Source: UBA3006 sp031401235 | Lineage (GTDB): Bacteria > Actinomycetota > Acidimicrobiia > Acidimicrobiales > Ilumatobacteraceae | DNA length: 17,459 bases | Assembly: GCA_031401235.1 (NCBI GenBank) | Contig: JANNRJ010000011.1 | Coordinates: 1-17,459 of the forward strand | Direction of reading: 5' to 3' | In this document: in pieces, positions 1 to 6,201 of the stretch | Layout: each line of letters starts with the position of its first letter | Numbering within the stretch: the first letter of the stretch is position 1 | Position numbers and translations under genes: made by a program | The notes under the pieces: model-generated | What the model saw: only the letters and a program-made list of their open reading frames with translations | Told to the model about the DNA's origin: nothing | Database searches by the model: none

Positions 1-1380
1 ACCGCTGGTTGCAAGCGATACCCCAACTTTCCCACTCGTCCGCCATACTGCGTCAATCGCCATCGCAGCGGCTTGTTCGTGTTGGACACATACGTAATCA
101 GTTTCCGAATTTCGTCCTAACGCATCAACTATAAATGCGCACGCACCACCGGTGACAAGAAATACTTTCGGAAAACAGTGCTTTGCAATGAATGCCGAAA
201 TTAACTCCGCTCCGTTCACTTCGATACCTCTCGATCTAATTGAGTGGTAGATTACGGTCACAATGCGACCGATTCCAATTTCAACATCACTTCTAACGCC
301 TGCGAGACTAATACGGATTGCTCGCTTTCCGTGCATTCCAAATGCGGATCCCGGGCAAACGGCCACACCGAATTGGTCAAGAAGTTTTCGAAATGTTTGA
401 TCTCCATCCTCGACGTCTAAGAACGCGTAGAAGCCTGCGTTGGGAGTGGACATAAGTTCGACGCCACCTTCACTAAACTTTCGAACAAGTAATGAAAATC
501 TGTCGCGCATTTCGATCTTAAGATTCTGAACAAACCGATTTGAATCGTCTGACTTCAAGTAATTTGCGGTTCCAATCTGAATGAACGAAGGAACGCATGA
601 ATAGACCATTGAAGAAAAGTTACTAATCGTTTCGATTATTGGTGTCGACGCATGACAATACCCAATTCTAAGTCCGGGCGCGGCGTGTTCCTTCGAAAGT
701 GATCTCATATGAATTACGTCAGTGCCTAAGTTGGTTGGCGACTCAAGCTGTGTTGTTCCATAAGTCAAATTCAAATACGTTTCGTCAAAAATCACCGTGG
801 CGTTTACCTCGACCGCAAATTCAAACAATTCTGAGAATTCCGCCCAATCAAAGACATGTCCTAGAGGGTTGCTTGGATTATTCAGAATTATCGCAACAGG
901 TTCAGCACCATTCAAACGCTCTCGTATACGACGTATAGATTCGAGGCGTGGTGCCCCGTGCTCGAATACGCTGTACGGCTGAATCTTCAAACCAAGAAAA
1001 TTTGAAGCTATCGAGTAAGTCGGAAACCCTGGATCCGGAATTAGGACTGTGTCGCCTTCGGTAGCAATTGCCGCCAAACTCTGCAGTATCAGAGCGTTCG
1101 CGGGAGCAATGCAAATCTGTTCCACTGGAACCGTGACATTCAAGTCGCGTGAGAAAATGTCTGCAATGGTCTGCCGTAAGAAGTACTCACCAGCACTGGG
1201 GGAGTAACCGTATTCCTGCTCACTTGCTGCTTGTGTTATATGACGCTTCAATTCCGAATTTATGAATCCACTTGTGTCGCCGATTTCCAGATGAATAATT
1301 TCCGAGCCAGCTCGTTCAAGGGCCTGAACTTCTCGCAGAATATCAAACATAGGCTGCGATCTAATTCGCTCTCGCCACAT
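1..1380 (-). CDS. Class I/II aminotransferase fused to acetolactate-synthase-like TPP enzyme (3' end outside window)
   Basis: One uninterrupted frame of 460 codons runs off the left edge. Residues about 10-375 are a fold-type I PLP aminotransferase: DPGFPTY (116-122), NNPSNPLG with Asn171, FDETY with Asp199, the Schiff-base lysine Lys230 in SLSKEHAAPGLRIGY, and carboxylate-binding Arg356 in IRISLA. After a linker of about ten residues, residues 390-460 match the N-terminal pyrimidine-binding domain of acetolactate-synthase-type TPP enzymes: NGAELI, VFLVTGGACAFIVDAL, and QHEQAAAMA with TPP-activating Glu435. The reading ends in SLATSG, just where the family GPG would follow. ATG 1380 is preferred over ATG 1407 because GTGAG lies seven bases before it and the family usually begins near RIRSQPMF. 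Sugar amination plus pyruvate-derived two-carbon addition is inferred; substrates are unknown. Confidence 0.85.
   Translation of the reverse strand, partial: MWRERIRSQPMFDILREVQALERAGSEIIHLEIGDTSGFINSELKRHITQAASEQEYGYSPSAGEYFLRQTIADIFSRDLNVTVPVEQICIAPANALILQSLAAIATEGDTVLIPDPGFPTYSIASNFLGLKIQPYSVFEHGAPRLESIRRIRERLNGAEPVAIILNNPSNPLGHVFDWAEFSELFEFAVEVNATVIFDETYLNLTYGTTQLESPTNLGTDVIHMRSLSKEHAAPGLRIGYCHASTPIIETISNFSSMVYSCVPSFIQIGTANYLKSDDSNRFVQNLKIEMRDRFSLLVRKFSEGGVELMSTPNAGFYAFLDVEDGDQTFRKLLDQFGVAVCPGSAFGMHGKRAIRISLAGVRSDVEIGIGRIVTVIYHSIRSRGIEVNGAELISAFIAKHCFPKVFLVTGGACAFIVDALGRNSETDYVCVQHEQAAAMAIDAVWRTSGKVGVSLATSG
216..232 (-). promoter_or_regulatory. Possible internal ribosome-binding site and in-frame GTG start for a separate TPP enzyme
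   Basis: On the minus strand GAGAGG (232-227) is followed after seven bases by an in-frame GTG (219-217) at the exact start of the TPP domain, giving M-N-G-A-E-L-I. The same GTG overlaps an out-of-frame TGA (218-216), forming the GTGA pattern typical of coupled adjacent genes. The TPP enzyme may therefore also be made alone, or the fusion may have arisen from two overlapping genes. There is no experimental support. Confidence 0.4.
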
Positions 1381-1474
1381 CAGCTGTCTCACTTTCAATC
1401 GAAACATTGCTACGCCAGTTCAGTAGTTGCCAGACTATATGGCTGGCGACTTCCGCTTAAGCACAATAAGAAAG

Positions 1475-2497
1475 ATGAGTACTATAAGAGATATAAGAAC
1501 CGAAGTTGAGCGCCTACTTCTGAACAAATCTATTCTAATAACTGGCGCCACTGGTTTTATTGGCAGGAATGTTCTAAATCGTTTAGTTCAAACGGAAAGT
1601 TACGTCACCGGCAATTTGGAAATTTATGTGGTGTGTCGAAATCCTTCGCCCGAAAACTATAAGGAATTTTCTCATGAAAATATGCACCTGGTCAAGTGGG
1701 ACATAAATGAGTCACTTGAGGCATCGATACATGAGATTGACTATGTTATGCACCTTGCTAGTGAGAATAATTTCATCGACTCGCCCAATAAGTCGAGTAG
1801 AACAGTTCAGACTTCAGTTCAGGGAACTCAAAATGTAATCGAAACTTCTATTGTTCTAAACGCGTCTAGATTTCTTATGGCAAGTTCAGGTGCCGTATAT
1901 CCTCGGGCTCGATATCAAAATTTGCCGATTGCTGAATCTCAATATGATGCATCAGTTAATTATGAATCAGAAAACCCCTACACTTTCGGGAAGAGACAGG
2001 CAGAAAAAATTTGTCTTTCCGCTGAATTAACGAACAATTTAGACGTTGTAATCGCTCGGCTATTCACTTTTGTTGGGCCGTACCTAGTCCTAGACGGTCA
2101 CTATGCGATTGGAAATTTCTTACGCGATTGCATGTCGGGTAGACAAGTGACAATCTCTGGTTCCAGTGGCACGGTCCGCAGCTACCAATATTCAGAAGAC
2201 ACTGCGACATGGCTCCTTACAATTTTGCTGACGGGGGTGTCTGGGAGTGCGTACAATATTGGAAGTGATCATGCAGTCACCATTCACGAGTTAGCGCTGA
2301 CCGTCGCAGAGATATGTGGCAATGAACATGGAGTCGTTTTGTCACCACAACTGTCCGCAGATTCGAAGCCGAGCTTCTATGTTCCAAATATTGAATTGGC
2401 AAAGAATCAATTACATCTCACCAACACGGTTCCCTTGGAAATTGCGATTGCTCGGACTTTCGAGTATCTCCATCAAAGCCGTGAGATGAATATATGA
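1475..2497 (+). CDS. NAD-dependent epimerase/dehydratase (extended SDR)
   Basis: The 340-residue protein begins its Rossmann fold with ILITGATGFIG (Gly24, Gly27, Gly30). It has the FLMASSGAVY strand (133-142) with a serine before the active site, the catalytic pair Tyr169 and Lys173 in NPYTFGKRQAEK, and ARLFTFVGP (194-202), all typical of nucleotide-sugar 4-epimerases and 4,6-dehydratases. Length is normal for the family. In-frame starts also exist at TTG 1427 and ATG 1439; ATG 1475 was chosen because AAGAAAG precedes it and the fold follows closely. It is divergent from the aminotransferase-TPP fusion across about 95 bases, so the two are likely co-regulated and may act on one sugar nucleotide. 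The exact reaction cannot be told from sequence. Confidence 0.85.
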   Translation: MSTIRDIRTEVERLLLNKSILITGATGFIGRNVLNRLVQTESYVTGNLEIYVVCRNPSPENYKEFSHENMHLVKWDINESLEASIHEIDYVMHLASENNFIDSPNKSSRTVQTSVQGTQNVIETSIVLNASRFLMASSGAVYPRARYQNLPIAESQYDASVNYESENPYTFGKRQAEKICLSAELTNNLDVVIARLFTFVGPYLVLDGHYAIGNFLRDCMSGRQVTISGSSGTVRSYQYSEDTATWLLTILLTGVSGSAYNIGSDHAVTIHELALTVAEICGNEHGVVLSPQLSADSKPSFYVPNIELAKNQLHLTNTVPLEIAIARTFEYLHQSREMNI

Positions 2498-2566
2498 CGG
2501 TATTACAGACACACACAGTTTTGAATTATTTAGAGTTCATCTAAAGGGCGACCCAACCCTCATAAA

Positions 2567-3514
2567 TCAATTTGAATTGTCAACTATTTCGGCGATGACG
2601 AAGTTTGGTCGATTTTTCACTTCGGAATGGATCATTGCCACATATTCGGCGAGTATTCCGATCATGAACGAAAGCAATCCAAAGAAGAATAGAACGATGG
2701 TAACAATTGTCGCAAAACCGGCAAATGGCGTACCAATAAAAAATCTGAGAATTGCAAACGTGGTCATTGCCGTCATGGCTATTGCTGAGCAGATAATCCC
2801 AAACCAAGTGATGAATCTCAAGGGGATGTCAGAAAACGAAAGGATTCCGTGTTTCGCTATGCGCAGGACAGTTCCCAATCCAGCTTTCGATTCTCCACCG
2901 AAACGTGGGGGTCGCGGGCGAACAATGCCGAATGATTTAAACCCAACCCAAGCAAACAGGCCTCTTACAAAACGGTTTCGTTCTTGCATTGAGCGAACCG
3001 CCTCATAAACTTTTCGGTCGACTAATCGAAAGTCACTCACGCCTTTGGGTATCAAACCACCAGTAAGCCGATCAGCAATCAAATAAAAGAGACGAGAATT
3101 GACCCTTCGCAATAAGCCACTCGTTTCACGTTTTTCAACCACCATGTAAATATTTTCGTATCCCTCTTCCCATTTCTTTACAAATTCATGAATTAGTTCG
3201 GGTGGATCTTGCAAGTCGGCAGTCATAATCACGCATGCATCACCTTTGGCAAGTTCGAGACCAGCGGTGACACCACCGTCCATTTCAAAATTTCTTGACA
3301 AACGGACTGGCTTAAAGCGTTGATCCTGAGCAGCAATTTGCAGAAGCAGGGGCCATGTTTTGTCGGTGGACCCGTTTTCGACTATAAAAACTTCAAAATC
3401 GTAAGCAATCAGTTGATTCATTACTACCGAGAGTTGGCGAGCGAGCTCTTCAACACAGGCTTCTTCATTGAATGCAGGTGCAACTATCGAAATAAGTTTC
3501 TTATCGCTGTTCAT
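2567..3514 (-). CDS. GtrB/DPM1-like polyprenyl-phosphate glycosyltransferase (GT2)
   Basis: This 315-residue protein has a GT-A domain of family 2 with SIVAPAFNEE (9-18), ENGSTDKT (46-53) and the metal and sugar-phosphate motif TADLQDPPE (98-106). DFRLVDRKV (161-169) and FVRGLFAWVGFK (182-193) are typical of the bactoprenol-phosphate glucosyltransferase group. Two transmembrane helices follow (about 233-258 and 265-293), then the basic tail EVKNRPNFVI. It should transfer a sugar from a nucleotide donor to polyprenyl phosphate on the cytoplasmic face. The start ATG overlaps the stop of the upstream rfbH-like gene as ATGA, so translation is probably coupled. An upstream in-frame ATG at 3595 lies inside that gene and gives an unrelated N-terminus, so it was rejected. 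Confidence 0.88.
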   Translation of the reverse strand: MNSDKKLISIVAPAFNEEACVEELARQLSVVMNQLIAYDFEVFIVENGSTDKTWPLLLQIAAQDQRFKPVRLSRNFEMDGGVTAGLELAKGDACVIMTADLQDPPELIHEFVKKWEEGYENIYMVVEKRETSGLLRRVNSRLFYLIADRLTGGLIPKGVSDFRLVDRKVYEAVRSMQERNRFVRGLFAWVGFKSFGIVRPRPPRFGGESKAGLGTVLRIAKHGILSFSDIPLRFITWFGIICSAIAMTAMTTFAILRFFIGTPFAGFATIVTIVLFFFGLLSFMIGILAEYVAMIHSEVKNRPNFVIAEIVDNSN

Positions 3515-4830
3515 ACGCCGCGCATAAATTCGTCGATGGTCCCGATCATGTAGTCGATCATTTCTTCGGTAAGTCCAGGATAAACCCCGATCCAAAACGT
3601 ATTCGTAGTAATGATGTCAGAGTTCGTAAGTTTACCGACAACCCGATGTGGTACATCTGCATAAGCAGGTTGCTTCAATAGGTTGCCACCGAAAAGTTGA
3701 CGGGTCCCAATACGGTGAGACTCAATATGTTGAACTAAGTCGTAGCGTTTAATCGAGGAACCAGGTCGAATAGTGATCAAGAATCCAAACCAACTCGGTT
3801 CCGACTTAGGGGTCACTTCTGGCAGGATTAAATGTTCTTCATATTTTTTCAATCCTTCATAAATTCGGTTGAAATTTGTTCGCCGGGCAGCAATGAAACC
3901 AGGCAATTTTTTCAATTGCGCCACGCCGATCGCCGCTTGCATGTCGGTGAGTTTTAAGTTGTAACCGATCTGTGAATAAATATGTTTATGGTCGTATCCA
4001 TAAGGAAGGCCACCGAGCTCCCAATCAAATCGTCGTCCACATGTGTCGTCATGACCGGTTGGACACCAGCAGTCGCGTCCCCAGTCGCGAAGAGATTCAA
4101 CTATTTTCCGCATGCCAGCAGTTTTGGCTTGAACGCAGCCACCCTCGCCCATGGTTACATGATGTGCTGGATAAAAACTTGCCGTTGATAGATCACCAAA
4201 TGACCCAACTGGTCGACCGTCGTATTGCGCGCCAACCGCATCACACGAATCTTCGATCACGAACAGTTTGTTGTCCTTCGCAATTTCCATTACCGCGTCC
4301 AAATTAAACGGATTTCCAAGTGTGTGTGCCATCACAATTGCTCGTGTTTTGGGTGAAAGGGCAGCTTGCATTTGATCGGCGGTTGCGTCGTACGTTCCTA
4401 ATTGGCAGTCAATGAATACGGGAATCAGACGGTTCTGCACAATCGGATTCACAGTTGTCGGGAAGCCAGCGGCCAAAGTAATTACTTCGTCGCCGTCAAC
4501 CAGGGCTCGTTTACCGAGGCGTTTCGATTTCAGCGCTGAAACAGCGAGCAGATTCGCCGACGATCCAGAGTTGCAAAGCATGGCATGTTTGACGCCCATT
4601 ACTTTTGCGAATTCACCCTCGAATTCGTGTGCATATCGACCAGATGTCAGCCAGAAATCCAACGACGAATCAACAAGGTTAATTAACTCGACTTCGTCAA
4701 AGACTTTTCCTGAAACGGGTATTTGCGAGATGCCGCCCAAGAAAGGTTTTTTCGGAAACGCCTCTGCATAGTATTTGCCAACCAGATCTAGGATCTGCTG
4801 ACGCATTTCGCTCTGCCGCTCATCAGCCAT
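3511..4830 (-). CDS. rfbH: RfbH/DdhC-type 3-dehydrase (E1), PLP and [2Fe-2S]
   Basis: The 439-residue protein has the fold of the DegT family, but the Schiff-base lysine is replaced by histidine (SFYPAHHVTMGEGG, His223), the hallmark of E1 dehydrases that bind PMP/PLP without transaminating. Cysteines 196, 254, 256 and 264 form exactly C-X57-C-X1-C-X7-C, the [2Fe-2S] motif of E1. Family knowledge: E1, with a reductase partner, removes the C3 hydroxyl of CDP-4-keto-6-deoxyglucose to give CDP-4-keto-3,6-dideoxyglucose, the precursor of 3,6-dideoxyhexoses. Neither the reductase nor the CDP-glucose genes are in the window. GGAG lies four bases before the ATG. It overlaps the following GT2 gene by ATGA and is divergent from a C-methyltransferase gene. 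Confidence 0.93.
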   Translation of the reverse strand: MADERQSEMRQQILDLVGKYYAEAFPKKPFLGGISQIPVSGKVFDEVELINLVDSSLDFWLTSGRYAHEFEGEFAKVMGVKHAMLCNSGSSANLLAVSALKSKRLGKRALVDGDEVITLAAGFPTTVNPIVQNRLIPVFIDCQLGTYDATADQMQAALSPKTRAIVMAHTLGNPFNLDAVMEIAKDNKLFVIEDSCDAVGAQYDGRPVGSFGDLSTASFYPAHHVTMGEGGCVQAKTAGMRKIVESLRDWGRDCWCPTGHDDTCGRRFDWELGGLPYGYDHKHIYSQIGYNLKLTDMQAAIGVAQLKKLPGFIAARRTNFNRIYEGLKKYEEHLILPEVTPKSEPSWFGFLITIRPGSSIKRYDLVQHIESHRIGTRQLFGGNLLKQPAYADVPHRVVGKLTNSDIITTNTFWIGVYPGLTEEMIDYMIGTIDEFMRGV

Positions 4831-4914
4831 TCCGCTCCAATCTAACGGAACTTTGATGAAACCAGTATTGGCTCAATTCAGCCCTGAGAAATGGAGGACA
4901 CTCCACTTCTTCGC

Positions 4915-4920
4915 TAATCT
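4915..4920 (+). promoter_or_regulatory. Putative -10 box of a leaderless promoter
   Basis: TAATCT lies six bases before the GTG start of the methyltransferase gene. No Shine-Dalgarno sequence is close to that GTG, and an in-frame TAA at about 4912 rules out a start further upstream. This spacing is what leaderless actinobacterial transcripts show. No convincing -35 box was seen. Confidence 0.4.
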
Positions 4921-4926
4921 TGCCGA

Positions 4927-6168
4927 GTGCCAATAGCGACGAAGTTATGTCGTGTTTGCGGAAACACTGAGTTAGTTCCAGTCCTTGACTTAGGGGAGCA
5001 GTATCTCACTGGTACATTTCCGCGAACCACGGACGGCAAGAACCTCACCAAGGGACCCCTTCGATTAGTGAAGTGCCACGGTGGCGAATCGACTTGCGGC
5101 TTGTTGCAGTTGGAGCACAGTTACGATCCATCGGAGATGTATGGGGCTAACTATGGTTATCGCTCCGGACTCAACTACCGGATGGTTCAACACCTCAAAG
5201 GCAAGGTGGAACGAATCCTAAACTCTGTTGATCTTCAATCGGGCGACCTTGTCGTGGACATTGGCAGTAACGACGGAACTACCCTCGGCTTTTTCCCCGA
5301 GTCATTGACCCTTGTCGGCGTCGATCCGACGGCAGGCAAATTCATGGACTTCTATCGCCATGACGTCCATGTGATTGTTGATTTCTTCAATTACAAGGCT
5401 ATTAACAACGCTTTCCCAGGAAAAAAAGCAAAGGTTATTTCATCGTTTGCCATGTTTTACGATCTTGAACGACCTGTCGATTTCGCTTCCGAAATTCAAA
5501 AAGTCCTACACCCTGAAGGAATCTGGGTGTTTGAACAGAGTTATCTGCCATCGATGCTGCAGACCACCGCGTATGACACGGTTTGTCACGAACATGTCGA
5601 GTACTACGGACTTGCTCAGATCGAGTGGATACTCGACAAAGTCGGAATGCATGTAATCGATGTCGAACTCAACGACACTAACGGTGGGAGTTTTTCCGTT
5701 ATTGCGGCAAATAAAAATTCGTCACATCAAGTGAATGAGGCAAATGTTGCGACAGTTCGGAAAATCGAAACCGATGCAAGACTTGGATCACTTGACACCT
5801 ACAGAGACTTCGGAAAGCGTGTGGAGCGCAACAAATTTGAACTCACCGCACTCATTCGCAAGTACAAAAGCGAGGGTAAACGCGTTTGTGGCATTGGTGC
5901 CTCAACCAAAGGCAATGTCATTTTGCAGTATTGCGGATTTGGGCCGGCGGACATTGAGATGATTGGTGACATCAATTCGGATAAATTTGGCTCATTCACT
6001 CCTGGTTCGTGGATCTCGATTCGAAGCGAAGCAGAAGTTCTCGACTCACGACCCGATGCGCTACTCGTATTACCGTGGCATTTTCGTGAGTTCTTTCTCT
6101 CGAACACTTCGTTTGCTGGACGTAACTTGCTATTTCCGCTACCGCAAATTGAACTGGTGACTCCGTAG
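4927..6168 (+). CDS. Sugar C-methyltransferase (TylC3/NovU/TcaB9 type)
   Basis: The 413-residue protein has the three-part layout of deoxysugar C-methyltransferases. An N-terminal zinc-binding region carries C8-x2-C11 and C50/C57 around VKCHGGESTCGLLQLEH. A SAM-binding domain has VVDIGSNDGTTLGFF (109-123) and DPTAGKF. Then comes the active-site segment YDTVCHEHVEYYGL, whose His221-Glu222-His223 matches the catalytic HEH of TcaB9, followed by NGGSFSV. The C-terminal Rossmann-like domain has GIGASTKGN (322-330). Family members methylate C3 of 4-keto-deoxysugar nucleotides through an enolate. With rfbH divergent next to it, a branched dideoxy sugar is the likely product, but the acceptor is inferred. 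GTG 4927 is the only possible start after the upstream stop. Confidence 0.9.
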   Translation: MPIATKLCRVCGNTELVPVLDLGEQYLTGTFPRTTDGKNLTKGPLRLVKCHGGESTCGLLQLEHSYDPSEMYGANYGYRSGLNYRMVQHLKGKVERILNSVDLQSGDLVVDIGSNDGTTLGFFPESLTLVGVDPTAGKFMDFYRHDVHVIVDFFNYKAINNAFPGKKAKVISSFAMFYDLERPVDFASEIQKVLHPEGIWVFEQSYLPSMLQTTAYDTVCHEHVEYYGLAQIEWILDKVGMHVIDVELNDTNGGSFSVIAANKNSSHQVNEANVATVRKIETDARLGSLDTYRDFGKRVERNKFELTALIRKYKSEGKRVCGIGASTKGNVILQYCGFGPADIEMIGDINSDKFGSFTPGSWISIRSEAEVLDSRPDALLVLPWHFREFFLSNTSFAGRNLLFPLPQIELVTP

Positions 6169-6201
6169 TCGGTCACACGATTCTGCTTCTTATCTGGGAG
6201 A

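Noticed and set aside
1429..1447. GCCAG-N9-CTGGC inverted repeat in the divergent region as an operator
   Set aside because: Five-base arms arise easily by chance and there is no second copy or known regulator gene nearby.
1427..1474. Longer N-terminus of the epimerase from TTG 1427 or ATG 1439
   Set aside because: The extra 12-16 residues have no family similarity and no ribosome-binding site was seen, while ATG 1475 leaves the usual short lead into the Rossmann fold.
2529..2545. TTTAGA-GTTCA-TCTAAA inverted repeat between two convergent genes as a terminator
   Set aside because: A six-pair AT-rich stem without a following T run is too weak to call.
2577..3008. Long plus-strand open frame opposite the GT2 gene
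   Set aside because: It is antisense to a well-supported glycosyltransferase and encodes no recognisable protein.
3515..3595. 27-residue N-terminal extension of the GT2 protein from ATG 3595
   Set aside because: It lies inside rfbH, and its arginine-rich sequence is the out-of-frame shadow of that gene; ATG 3514 overlaps the rfbH stop as ATGA and begins the normal GT2 N-terminus.
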